Origin: an uncultured Granulosicoccaceae bacterium
Lineage (GTDB): Bacteria > Pseudomonadota > Gammaproteobacteria > Granulosicoccales > Granulosicoccaceae
Direction of reading: 5' to 3'
Length of the DNA: 64,000 nt
NCBI GenBank assembly: GCA_937930305.1
Contig: CALGLE010000001.1
Coordinates: forward strand, 1-64,000
Shown here: one piece after another, positions 8,437-16,629 of the stretch
How the letters are laid out: each line of letters opens with the position of its first letter
How positions within the stretch are numbered: position 1 is the stretch's first letter
Notes under the pieces: model-generated
Seen by the model: the letters and a program-made list of their open reading frames with translations, nothing else
Databases searched by the model: none
Told to the model about the DNA's origin: nothing
Program-made: the position numbers and the translations under genes

Positions 8437-9751
8437 TTGTTCGATGAGTCATTGAGATTTGCTTTGCCATTTTTTCTTCAACACCACATTCATCAGCAAA
8501 TTCGATCCACTGACGCACTGTGGAAGAGATTGATTCAATTATCTTTTTTGCTCTAGTCGGTTTTAACCCGGCCGTTTTTCCAAACGCAATCAAATCATCA
8601 AGTTCAAATTTTTCACGCTTGCCGTTCATACTCATCTGATGCCGACTTGTCCAAGCACCCGACGCGTTGTACGAATAAGTAACATCATACGCAGGAGATA
8701 ATGACCATTCTCCGTTGCGATCCATCAGAAACGCAATGTTCTTGACGTGATCGTCTTGGTTTCGAGCTACGATATTAAATACTGTTCTTCGAAACTGCTC
8801 TTCTAATGCGTTATGTCCAAGCCCAAGAGCACGAATCGTCATGAGCGCTTGTTCATACGAATAACCGTTCGCATCATTAAAATCGTAGTGTTGCAGTGCA
8901 GCCAAAGATTGCATGTGCAATTTATCCATTTCTCCCTGGTCGTCAAGAACGCGATCAAATCGCTTTGTCATGAAGTGACTGCGTCCGCCTTCCTCGTGAA
9001 TGCGGCACGGCATCATGGTGATTCCCGCAGCGACAGCCATCTTATAGTACGCATACTCAATTAACCCAAAACCAAGAGGGTCAGCGAGTTCTTTGTCTCT
9101 GTTGTTATCGACGCCATCAAATTTTAATAACCACTGTTCAAAACCAGCAGCAACATCAAGCTGTCCAGAGTGAAACTCTCCCGTCTCCGGATGCCAAGCA
9201 AGGACCGCTTTAGCTCGAGCGCCGCCTGCCGACGTACCCACCTGCAGAATATTTTCCAGTTCTGCTGTATTGTCACTATTCGTCAGCTTTCCAGATAGGT
9301 TAGTGCGTTCGTTAAGCACCCGGTTGGCTAGAGCAACTAATCGCGAAAAATCCACCTCGCTTGTTTGACCCGCTGATCGTTTGATCACGGGATAAAATTC
9401 CAAAGCACCCATGCCGCGAGTACCCACATAACACAGCCTTTCAACGGGTGTAAAACTCTCAGGCGCTCGCTCGTCCTCCGCTAGCCAAGCATCAATCAGG
9501 CGATTTCCATACTTATCGGGCAACACATCGGCCAGCATACCCGGTAAACCCTTAAACGCTTCTGTCGGCAATGCAGGAAACGAATACGGGGTATTCGCTA
9601 ACGGCATTTTTAGCGGCGAGAGTTCGATTCTGGAAGATATGAAATCAGGATTAAACTGAAAATACCCCAGCGATTGATCTTCTACCCAACTTACTGCTCC
9701 AATCTGCGAACCCCACAACATCACTTTAGCGTCTGGAACGGACGCGCTCAT
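8423..9751 (-). CDS. hipA: HipA-type serine/threonine kinase toxin
   Basis: A 442-residue full-length HipA. The N-subdomain has LPGMLADVLPDKYGNRLI (about 69-86). The glycine-rich loop GTSAGGARAKA (about 172-182) carries a Ser at 174 equivalent to the autophosphorylated Ser of E. coli HipA. The catalytic NQDDHVKN (331-338) and the metal-binding SPAYD (352-356) are intact, so the kinase should be active. E. coli HipA phosphorylates glutamyl-tRNA synthetase; other HipA proteins hit other tRNA synthetases, so the target here is not fixed. The start overlaps the hipB stop in an ATGA arrangement, showing translational coupling. Confidence 0.92.
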   Translation of the reverse strand: MSASVPDAKVMLWGSQIGAVSWVEDQSLGYFQFNPDFISSRIELSPLKMPLANTPYSFPALPTEAFKGLPGMLADVLPDKYGNRLIDAWLAEDERAPESFTPVERLCYVGTRGMGALEFYPVIKRSAGQTSEVDFSRLVALANRVLNERTNLSGKLTNSDNTAELENILQVGTSAGGARAKAVLAWHPETGEFHSGQLDVAAGFEQWLLKFDGVDNNRDKELADPLGFGLIEYAYYKMAVAAGITMMPCRIHEEGGRSHFMTKRFDRVLDDQGEMDKLHMQSLAALQHYDFNDANGYSYEQALMTIRALGLGHNALEEQFRRTVFNIVARNQDDHVKNIAFLMDRNGEWSLSPAYDVTYSYNASGAWTSRHQMSMNGKREKFELDDLIAFGKTAGLKPTRAKKIIESISSTVRQWIEFADECGVEEKMAKQISMTHRTTIVE

Positions 9752-10176
9752 GATTTTTCATCTCCCCAAGTCCATTTGGAATTGCCTTGTGTATTGGTTT
9801 TGGTTTTTGTAATTGTTTTTGTAGTTTCTGTTTTATTGTTTCTTGTCGCCGCAGACTTAACTTCATTAGTACTTTGTGATTTCCTCTTTCCACTTGCCCG
9901 CACGCGTTCCTTTTTGATCTGCCGAACGCGTTCCATTGGGCGTACTGTTGAATCAGGAATCAGCAAAGCAAGATTGTCGTCGATGTTGAGGGCTATCAAT
10001 AGTCGTATAAACGAATCCAGAGTTCCTCCTTCACCTGATTCAAAGCGCCGCAAGGTTCGCGTGCTTATGCCAGCTTTTTTTGCGAGATCAGTTTGGGGTA
10101 TGTTCTGCAGCAAGCGGTGACGCTCTAACTGCTCGCCCAGATCGGCGATGTATTTACTGCTACTCTGGTTTTTCAC
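9748..10176 (-). CDS. hipB: HipB-type antitoxin/repressor with extended basic tail
   Basis: The 142-residue protein has an N-terminal Cro/C1 helix-turn-helix (LGEQLERHRLLQNIPQTDLAKKAGISTRTLRRFESGEGG, about 10-48) that should bind the palindromes upstream. Unlike the 88-residue E. coli HipB it continues with a tail of about 60 residues very rich in Lys, Arg, Thr, Asn and Ser, probably disordered, ending in KWTWGDEKS. That ending recalls the Trp-containing C-terminus by which E. coli HipB contacts HipA. Long, flexible tails are also seen in antitoxins degraded by Lon. It is first in the operon, overlapping hipA by 4 bp. Confidence 0.88.
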   Translation of the reverse strand: MKNQSSSKYIADLGEQLERHRLLQNIPQTDLAKKAGISTRTLRRFESGEGGTLDSFIRLLIALNIDDNLALLIPDSTVRPMERVRQIKKERVRASGKRKSQSTNEVKSAATRNNKTETTKTITKTKTNTQGNSKWTWGDEKS

Positions 10177-10183
10177 AATATTT

Positions 10184-10317
10184 GGACATATTTGGCCTTT
10201 TATCTTATTATATGCTCTTTATAGGCCATATTTGACCTATTGTGATTAAAAATATCATAATCAGCCAAATTTGGCTCATTGAATACATTTTATACAATTA
10301 ATGGGACATATATGGCC
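10184..10317. promoter_or_regulatory. Four hipBA operator-like palindromes at about 40-bp spacing
   Basis: Immediately upstream of hipB lie four related 14-bp palindromic sites: GGACATATTTGGCC (10184-10197), GGCCATATTTGACC (10224-10237), AGCCAAATTTGGCT (10263-10276, a perfect palindrome) and GGACATATATGGCC (10304-10317). Their centres are 40, 39 and 41 bp apart, close to four helical turns. A shared consensus is GGNCAWATWTGNCC. The first site is only 8 bp from the hipB start. E. coli hipBA also has four operators, with a different sequence. Autorepression by HipB or HipBA is the expected role. Confidence 0.8.
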
Positions 10318-10360
10318 TTTTATAATTAACAACTGCCAGCAATCTACATGCGCAGTGTAG

Positions 10361-10374
10361 TCTCCACGTGGAGA
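10361..10374. promoter_or_regulatory. Perfect 14-bp palindrome TCTCCACGTGGAGA
   Basis: A gapless perfect palindrome between the hip operators and the end of the tetR-like gene. It has no loop, so it is not a terminator; a homodimeric regulator could bind it. No gene obviously starts beside it other than the distant hipB, so its role is unclear. Confidence 0.3.
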
Positions 10375-10413
10375 GTCGTTTAGAAAATCCAGCCCAGTAG
10401 GGATTAACCGCCA

Positions 10414-11022
10414 TCATCCAAACGCCGAGAACGCGGTGCGCAAAATCTCCCCAATCACCTTATTGCTAACACCCTCTTTCTGTAATCGCATAGCGCTACC
10501 CATTTGCGCATCGAAATAAAGCGCAGCTGTGTCTGTGGGAATATCGCGCCTGAACTGTGCGTTAGATTTCGCACGATCAATCCATTGCCGGTACTGTTCC
10601 AATGAGTTCTCGCGCAGTTGATCTATTTTCGCAAGCGTTAACGGGCCAAACTCTTCACGTCGTGCACGCATAGCGAAAAGCAGGCACCCGTTGGGCACAT
10701 CTGCTTTCTTACGGTCCTGAACGGTATGCGTGATCAACGCTTCAAGTGCTTCATCATAGGGCTGGTCACCAGCGAGTATGTCGTATCGCCGTTGACTGAC
10801 TAACTCATCGTAAGCATCCAAAGCCGCTTCTTTCAGACCATCATCACTACCAAATTCGCGATACAAACTGGGTTTGGATGCGCCAGTTTTTTCACAAATT
10901 TCACTGATTGGAACATCGGTTGGGCTGTCAGCCCAATAGCACAAAAGCGCGGTTTTCAGCACATGCTCACGATCGAGTTTTTTTGGTCGCCCACGGGTCG
11001 GTGGATTACGACTTACAGACAT
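10414..11022 (-). CDS. TetR/AcrR-family transcriptional regulator
   Basis: A 202-residue regulator. The N-terminal DNA-binding domain shows RGRPKKLDREHVLKTALLCYWADSPTDVPISEICEKTGASKPSLYREFGSDDGL, a standard TetR helix-turn-helix. The C-terminal ligand domain is all-helical, with TVQDRKKADVPNGCLLF resembling the group of TetR_C domains found in YcdC- or AefR-like proteins. It is divergent from the alpha/beta hydrolase gene at 11132, with a candidate operator in between, and so probably represses that gene. Confidence 0.88.
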   Translation of the reverse strand: MSVSRNPPTRGRPKKLDREHVLKTALLCYWADSPTDVPISEICEKTGASKPSLYREFGSDDGLKEAALDAYDELVSQRRYDILAGDQPYDEALEALITHTVQDRKKADVPNGCLLFAMRARREEFGPLTLAKIDQLRENSLEQYRQWIDRAKSNAQFRRDIPTDTAALYFDAQMGSAMRLQKEGVSNKVIGEILRTAFSAFG

Positions 11023-11064
11023 TTTCGTACCCTTCGTTATTTAAAGATTGACCTCAGAACATTA

Positions 11065-11080
11065 CGTACCTATAGTTACG
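11065..11080. promoter_or_regulatory. TetR operator candidate
   Basis: CGTACCTATAGTTACG is a 16-bp near-palindrome with 14 of 16 positions symmetric. It lies midway in the 109-bp gap between the divergent tetR-like and hydrolase genes, the usual place for an operator that controls both. Confidence 0.5.
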
Positions 11081-11131
11081 AAATTAATATAGTCACTGTA
11101 CAACAGTTTGGCAGAGCCGACGGAACCCATT

Positions 11132-12082
11132 ATGAAGAAGCTCAACCTGTTTGATCAAATTAACGCTTCATCGCTGATGCTGGTCTCCCCCGAGTGGCCA
11201 AAAGTGAAAGCGGCCAAGAAAGCCGCTGACACTTTCGAGACACCTAACGTTGCCATTCCCACCGAAACCAGAACACTCGCTGGCAGGCAGATTCGAATGG
11301 CCGAAGCCGGCCCAACCGATGCCCCACTGGTTGTTTTACTCAGCCCGTTTCCCGAAAGCATATTAAGTTTTGCTGGATCATGGGAAGCGCTAACACGTAA
11401 TTTCCACGTCATCGCGATTGATCTTCCAGGCTTTGGGGCATCAGAAGGTGATCGCCACGACATGTCTCCAAAGGCACAAGGAGATTTACTCAATGCGATC
11501 ATTAACGATCTCGATTTACACGACATTCATCTTGTCGGCCCGGACGTGGGTATGGGGGCAGCGCTGTGCTACGCCATTCACCACGAGCATAGATTGTCGA
11601 GCATGATAGTGGGTTGCGGGCCCGGTGCACCGGGTCCGTTCAAACTTGCGTTTATGATCAGTATGCTTGGACGTTTTAGCTTATTGCGAAAGATGACATC
11701 GTTACTTGGTGCGGGCCCGCTTATCGCATTCACCGGAAAGCTCGGTGCTATTCGCCATGAGTCAAACCCGGTACAGATTGATGATTACAAGCGCGCTTAT
11801 TCCGGGCGTGCGGGGGAAGTGTTGTATTGGTTCGAAGACATTCGTAAAAAAGCAGCTGATATTGCTGAACGCGTCAATGAAATAGATGTTCCAACCCTTG
11901 TATTCTGGGGCGAGCTTGAAGTTATGTTCGATGTGAGTAATGCTAAATATCTCGATGATGCGCTACCGAGAAGTAAGTTACAGATATTGCCTGAAGCAGG
12001 ACACCTTGCGTGGTCTGACCAGCCCGATCTATTTGCGTCGATGGTTACGGACTGGGCGAATTCAGACCACACGATGCTCTAG
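11132..12082 (+). CDS. Alpha/beta hydrolase, haloalkane dehalogenase/epoxide hydrolase-like
   Basis: About 316 residues from the ATG at 11132; a TTG eight codons upstream is less likely. The core shows VVLLSPFPESILSF, then a nucleophile elbow HLVGPDVGMGAAL in which Asp replaces the usual Ser, as in haloalkane dehalogenases and epoxide hydrolases. A late FWGELEVMFDVSNAKYL and PEAGHLAWSDQPDLF supply the acid and the catalytic His. Family and fold are clear; the substrate is not. The gene is divergent from the tetR-like gene, its probable repressor, and ends 3 bp from the convergent OmpA-family gene. Confidence 0.82.
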   Translation: MKKLNLFDQINASSLMLVSPEWPKVKAAKKAADTFETPNVAIPTETRTLAGRQIRMAEAGPTDAPLVVLLSPFPESILSFAGSWEALTRNFHVIAIDLPGFGASEGDRHDMSPKAQGDLLNAIINDLDLHDIHLVGPDVGMGAALCYAIHHEHRLSSMIVGCGPGAPGPFKLAFMISMLGRFSLLRKMTSLLGAGPLIAFTGKLGAIRHESNPVQIDDYKRAYSGRAGEVLYWFEDIRKKAADIAERVNEIDVPTLVFWGELEVMFDVSNAKYLDDALPRSKLQILPEAGHLAWSDQPDLFASMVTDWANSDHTML

Positions 12083-12085
12083 AGT

Positions 12086-12589
12086 TTATCTTCCAACAAA
12101 TATCACTTCAACACGACGATTAGCTTTGCGTCCTTCCAGCGTACTGTTATCAAAAACCGGTTTAGATTCACCAAACCCTACTGTTTTAATTCTGCTTTCA
12201 TTAATGCCTAATGCCATCAGTGCATTTTTGATCGATTCGGAACGTTTCTCTGATAAATCTTGATTATATGCAGCCTCACCAGTGTGATCTGTATGTCCTT
12301 CAACCAGTGCGGTACGTTCCATATTTGAGCGTAGGAAAGACGCAGCCTTTTCAACCGTACCCTGCGCTTCTGGTCGTAAACTTGATTGTTCAAAATCGAA
12401 CAGAACATCGTCGAGCGTTAAGCTTGGACCCCGTGGAGTTGCCACTATCTGCGGAGCATCAGGATCAGCGATCGCTGCACCGAGAGCGGGCGGTGCTTCA
12501 ACTACTCTAGTGGGTTTGCTGGAACAAGCGCTGATTACAACGGTAAGTGCTGTAAGAGCTGCAACTTTTAATAAAGATACTTTCTTCAT
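12086..12589 (-). CDS. OmpA-family peptidoglycan-associated lipoprotein
   Basis: A 167-residue protein. The signal ends in a lipobox (VVISACSS) with the lipidated Cys at about residue 22. A short linker leads to an OmpA C-terminal domain: LDDVLFDFEQSSLRPEAQGTVEKAASFL, ALVEGHTDHTGEAAYNQDLSEKRSESIKNALMALGI and GFGESKPVFDN-GRKANRRVEV. The Asp and Arg that grip diaminopimelate in this family are present. It should anchor outer membrane to peptidoglycan. The single gene has a structured leader upstream (12600-12713). Confidence 0.9.
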   Translation of the reverse strand: MKKVSLLKVAALTALTVVISACSSKPTRVVEAPPALGAAIADPDAPQIVATPRGPSLTLDDVLFDFEQSSLRPEAQGTVEKAASFLRSNMERTALVEGHTDHTGEAAYNQDLSEKRSESIKNALMALGINESRIKTVGFGESKPVFDNSTLEGRKANRRVEVIFVGR

Positions 12590-12599
12590 AACCTGGGTG

Positions 12600-12713
12600 C
12601 CACAGTTGAATAATCGGTACTGTGGGTAACGGCGGAGTACATCAATAGCTACAGTGAATTTGAATTACCAAAACTTCATGAGCTATTTGCAATAATTTTG
12701 TATCCGCCGTTAC
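12600..12713 (-). other. Structured leader: adjacent hairpin plus long nested inverted repeat
   Basis: Between the DUF1996 gene and the OmpA gene lie two abutting structures. The first is CCACAGT / ACTGTGG (12600-12606, 12619-12625). The second is a perfect 11-bp repeat, GTAACGGCGGA (12626-12636) with TCCGCCGTTAC (12703-12713), enclosing a perfect 7-bp pair AATAGCT / AGCTATT (12644-12650, 12681-12687). Nested pairing suggests a folded RNA of about 90 nt or a small MITE-like palindrome. It could end the upstream gene, whose stop is 11 bp away, or act as a leader of the OmpA mRNA, whose start is 11 bp from the other side. Confidence 0.55.
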
Positions 12714-12724
12714 TTTGGCCAAGT

Positions 12725-14566
12725 TTAGTCCAGGTACGCTGGATATAAGAAACTTTTATGGATTATACGGTCCTGTCGCCCAGGGCGTTGCCAGCCCAAT
12801 CGTATGACAGATTCGCCGTAAGCCTGGTAGTACTGAACAGCAATCGCGGCAGGCTTGCCAGCGCTCAGTTCGACGACAGCTTCATCGCGTGTTTTTGTAT
12901 GGTATGTCCAATTGTCGATTACTAGTATTCCGTTAACGTACACACGGACACCATCATCGGATTCTGTCCAAATCGTCGTTGGGCCATCCGTATTTGAAAC
13001 CAGATAGCCATTCCACTCCGCAGAAAACGTTGTATTGTCAGTTAAACCAAGCCGCTTTGCCTTGCGTTTGCTAAACGATGGATGGTTAATGAGATTGTCG
13101 ACGCGATTGACGACAGCTTGCTGAAAATACGGATCATCAAAGTATGTTGCCCTTAGTCCTGTACCTAAATCGTTGCTAATTGGGTTTTCTGGAGCTGTTG
13201 GATTTGAAGGCGCTTCAAGATCAGTAGAGCCATAGCCATTAGGAACACACCAAGCTGCTTCTTCTGGTGAATCAAGGCGTCTGTCCGTTACACAAAGTTG
13301 TTCGAATACGGTTGATGCGGGAACGCTGTAAGCGTTTTGACTTGTACTATTGCCGTACTGATCAAAGTCGGTATCGTATTGCGGACGAAACTTTAATGCG
13401 GGTCCGGGCAATGGATTTTTGCCATCGGGACCATTGTCGCTCAGATACCCCATACCACATCCACTGGGCCGACCTTGATTGTCCAGATTCACACATTCGT
13501 CCAAAAATGTCTGGTTGACATCTTCACGCCATCCGCCCCACCAATCACCATGTGCGGTTGAGCCAGGCGCTTTGGTCAATTTCAAGGTGTCTCGATCGAC
13601 GTCTGAAGCGAGATGCCATCCTTCAGTGGATTCACCTTCGTCAAGTGGATATTGAATGATGTACTCAATATTCGGTGTCGTGGCCCAGTCCTGACACTCA
13701 CTGTAGTACCAAACACCGGCACGGCTGGTGCTCCAATTGGCGGGATTTGACGCGTCCTGTCGATTCCAACAGTTCGGAAATTTCACATGCATTTCCAAAA
13801 CGTCGAGAAACGCACGGGTGCCAGTACAGTTTGGAATGGTGTTGCTTTGCGGGCTACGAGTACCACGAAACTGATCGGAACACTGATAGGTTTTTTCACT
13901 ATCGCCTGCCAGCACACCCCCTTGATCAGCAGGGATGGTATGCAGATCCGGTTTTGCAATAATGGCGGCACCCGGTGGATACGCTTCGCTACGTCCTTTA
14001 GCAAGCCCATAACCTTTGTAATACACAATGATTCGCATCGGTATTCGAACGTTGCCATTGCCGTCAAACATAGCGGGGGCCCAGTACGCGCTACGATTTA
14101 TTTCTTGGCCATTACACGTACTCGATCCTGAGTTGATCAGTGACTCATAGGTTGAAAAAGCATTGACGTCAGTGTTTCCCCAGTACATGTGCAGATGCGA
14201 TGCACCCGGTTGACCCGGATTAACGATGGGGTCGTCATAGGAAAAATGGGAAAATTCACAGCTAATGCGAAATTGCCCGCCCCCTTCATCTGGGAACGCC
14301 TGTTCAGAGTTACCTCCAATAAGTCCTAGGTAATCAGTGCGTGGTCCGAGGTGATTCGAAAGTTCCAGATCACGTTGAGGTGTGTTTCGCCACGGACTGC
14401 TATCGTGGTTAGTGTTGCGAGGAGACGCACTTTGAATCAGTGAAAGATTGCTGTTGTAGTCCGACGGTGGTTCCGCTGCGATACTCGTTGCCGATGCAAT
14501 CGCAAAGCCGGTAGTTAACACACAGGTAATAATTGAGCAACGAATGCTGTTGTTGGTTTTTTTCAT
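12725..14566 (-). CDS. Exported DUF1996-PA14 protein
   Basis: A 613-residue exported protein with a signal peptide ending at SIAAEPP (about residue 30). Residues about 95-400 form a DUF1996 domain, recognised by FRISCEFSHFSYDDPIVNPGQPGASHLHMYWGN, SAYWAPAMFDGNG and CTGTRAFLDVLEMHVKFPNCWN. The His pair and conserved Trp and Cys residues suggest a metal-dependent or carbohydrate-active enzyme, but no function is proven. The C-terminal about 140 residues form a PA14 domain (GLRATYFDDPYF, WTESDDGVRVYVNGILVIDNW), commonly sugar-binding. The likely role is extracellular polysaccharide binding or breakdown. It is a single gene. Confidence 0.82.
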   Translation of the reverse strand: MKKTNNSIRCSIITCVLTTGFAIASATSIAAEPPSDYNSNLSLIQSASPRNTNHDSSPWRNTPQRDLELSNHLGPRTDYLGLIGGNSEQAFPDEGGGQFRISCEFSHFSYDDPIVNPGQPGASHLHMYWGNTDVNAFSTYESLINSGSSTCNGQEINRSAYWAPAMFDGNGNVRIPMRIIVYYKGYGLAKGRSEAYPPGAAIIAKPDLHTIPADQGGVLAGDSEKTYQCSDQFRGTRSPQSNTIPNCTGTRAFLDVLEMHVKFPNCWNRQDASNPANWSTSRAGVWYYSECQDWATTPNIEYIIQYPLDEGESTEGWHLASDVDRDTLKLTKAPGSTAHGDWWGGWREDVNQTFLDECVNLDNQGRPSGCGMGYLSDNGPDGKNPLPGPALKFRPQYDTDFDQYGNSTSQNAYSVPASTVFEQLCVTDRRLDSPEEAAWCVPNGYGSTDLEAPSNPTAPENPISNDLGTGLRATYFDDPYFQQAVVNRVDNLINHPSFSKRKAKRLGLTDNTTFSAEWNGYLVSNTDGPTTIWTESDDGVRVYVNGILVIDNWTYHTKTRDEAVVELSAGKPAAIAVQYYQAYGESVIRLGWQRPGRQDRIIHKSFLYPAYLD

Positions 14567-14740
14567 TCTTTATCCCCAAGCAATACACTCTGTAATTTGT
14601 TCAAGCAGCACATTAGCGCATGCTGCATTGGCAACGCGTTACGAATTAGTGATCATTACGTAAGGAGATAGTTAGCGACAAACAGTGAGCTTGAATTCAG
14701 GGGGCTGCGAATTTGTAATGTGGTCTAGCCATTACTATAA

Positions 14741-14763
14741 GAGGCCCCATAACCAGGGGCCTC
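14741..14763 (-). terminator. Terminator of the BCCT gene
   Basis: GAGGCCCC and GGGGCCTC form a perfect 8-bp GC-rich stem with a 7-nt loop, 40 bp beyond the stop of the minus-strand BCCT gene. The following T-tract is short (TTATAG). Confidence 0.7.
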
Positions 14764-14802
14764 GAACGAGCTACGTTTCCTTATTCAATTCAAAGGTTGA
14801 TT

Positions 14803-16614
14803 TCAAGCATTGCGATCACGTATGCCATCACGAAACAGCGCTTTAGCAAGGGCAATACACATTAGCCCCATAACAATAGTAAACGGCAAGGCACCAATAA
14901 TCATGGCACTCTTAAGTGCTTCCATCGGATCAGCACCGCCAGCTGATTTTCCAGCGATCAGCAATGTACCGATCACGAGTGTCAAGATCACGCCCCAGAC
15001 AATACGATGCTTGATGCTAGTCAGTTGCTCACCACCAGACATAATAGTATTCATCACTAATATTCCAGAATCGGCTGAGGTGACAAGAAACGTCATGATC
15101 AACACCACACACATGATGGTGATGATATTCAGGAAATTACCTGAAATCATTTCACCCAAGGTGACAAATAATTTCGCAGTATTCGAAGCACCTATAATTG
15201 CGCCGTTAGCACCGCCTGTGAGTTCAAGATCAATGGCTGTTCCGCCAAGAATGGTCATCCATGCAAAACACACCAACGCCGGCGCGATAACACATCCCAA
15301 AATAAACTCCCGCACACTACGGCCGCGTGAAATCCGCGCTAGAAATAACCCGACAAACGGTGAGAACGCGATCCACCAGGCCCAGTAGAAAGTAGTCCAT
15401 GCAGATTGCCAAGCAAACTGCCGACCCGCGTCCCCGGCAGCGTAGCTGGCTTGCAGCACCGACTCCGGTAAAGCAGCGGCTTCACCTTCCAATCCTGACA
15501 CGAATCCATCGAAACTACCCCACGGGCCCGTTGCACCACCGCGTAGCGCATCCGCGTAAGGCGCGGCTTCTGCAGGCAATGCTGCGGCAAATTCAGCGGC
15601 ACTCTGTGGCCCAAACGCGCCGAAACTCAAGCTAAAAAAGTTAACAATGTAATCTACTAGCGCACTTCCATAGGTAGTTAGTGCAAACACAAAAGATCCA
15701 AATATAATAAAGGTCAGCAACAAAATTAATGACAGCACTAAGTTGAGATTTGACAGATACTTCACGCCACGACCAACGCCTGAAACTGCCGATATAATGG
15801 ATAGGCACATGATAACCAACAGGCCCGCAATCAAACCGACCGTACTCGGTGCAGGTGTTTCACCCGTTAAATTCATCAACCAGTCCATACCTGTAATGGC
15901 ATAAACACCATCGATAAATTGCGAAACACCGAAGCCTATGGTTACCGATACGCCCAAAATCGTGGCAACAACGCCCAATACATCGACAAGGTGACCGAGA
16001 AAACCATTCATAAGGCGACCAAACAGAGGCGTTAATGCGGAACGAATTGTCAGCGGCATATCGCGTGTGTAAGCGTAGTAAGCCAGTGACAAACCTGTTA
16101 CAACATAAATTGCCCAGGCGTGGAAACCGTAGTGTGCGAATGTATAGCGATAAGCTGAGCGCAATGCTTCTTCAGAATTAGCGGCCACTTCACCACTCAC
16201 GATCAGTGGGTTCGACCCCCATAAACCCAACGGCTCGGCGGTGGCAAACACCATTAGCCCAACACCAAGACCCGCACCGAACATCATAGAAAACCAAGAA
16301 AAGTTGGAAAACTCTTTTCCCTCACCTGGTTTGCCCATAATTCTTTTGCCGGTTTGAGGCAATGCAGCAACGACGAATAAAAAGAATGCAAATAGCCCAA
16401 CAATAATGATGTAGAACTGGTTAAAGCCTGCCAGTAAGCTTGAGTTAATACCACCGAGCACGCTGTTGGCATTTGCTGGCCAAATCAACGCCCACAATAC
16501 AAGCGCTACCATAATTCCTTTACTCAGCAGCGCAATTTCTACGCTGTTACCCTGATAAAAACCGCCGCTGGCCTTTTTGACCATAACGTCGGTGAACGGT
16601 GCTTTCAATGTCAT
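14803..16614 (-). CDS. BCCT-family betaine/carnitine/choline-type transporter
   Basis: The 603-residue protein has about twelve membrane helices. It carries the glycine-rich motif FSWFSMMFGAGLGVGLM in helix 3, TAEPLGLWG, and the BCCT signature TTFYWAWWIAFSPFVGLFLARISRGR. These fit uptake of quaternary ammonium or tertiary sulfonium compounds (glycine betaine, choline, carnitine or DMSP). It is last in a minus-strand cluster with an M19 dipeptidase and an aldehyde dehydrogenase, facing a LysR gene, which suggests a catabolic rather than osmotic role. A loop around residues 350-400 is longer than usual. Confidence 0.92.
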   Translation of the reverse strand: MTLKAPFTDVMVKKASGGFYQGNSVEIALLSKGIMVALVLWALIWPANANSVLGGINSSLLAGFNQFYIIIVGLFAFFLFVVAALPQTGKRIMGKPGEGKEFSNFSWFSMMFGAGLGVGLMVFATAEPLGLWGSNPLIVSGEVAANSEEALRSAYRYTFAHYGFHAWAIYVVTGLSLAYYAYTRDMPLTIRSALTPLFGRLMNGFLGHLVDVLGVVATILGVSVTIGFGVSQFIDGVYAITGMDWLMNLTGETPAPSTVGLIAGLLVIMCLSIISAVSGVGRGVKYLSNLNLVLSLILLLTFIIFGSFVFALTTYGSALVDYIVNFFSLSFGAFGPQSAAEFAAALPAEAAPYADALRGGATGPWGSFDGFVSGLEGEAAALPESVLQASYAAGDAGRQFAWQSAWTTFYWAWWIAFSPFVGLFLARISRGRSVREFILGCVIAPALVCFAWMTILGGTAIDLELTGGANGAIIGASNTAKLFVTLGEMISGNFLNIITIMCVVLIMTFLVTSADSGILVMNTIMSGGEQLTSIKHRIVWGVILTLVIGTLLIAGKSAGGADPMEALKSAMIIGALPFTIVMGLMCIALAKALFRDGIRDRNA

Positions 16615-16629
16615 CTGCTGTACTCCTCG

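Noticed and set aside
9674..10120. Plus-strand open frame over hipB and the start of hipA
   Set aside because: It is the shadow of the hipBA genes; composition is driven by the Lys/Thr-rich hipB tail on the other strand.
14810..15388. Long open frame antisense to the BCCT gene
   Set aside because: It mirrors the codons of the well-supported BCCT gene, has low-complexity composition and no family resemblance.
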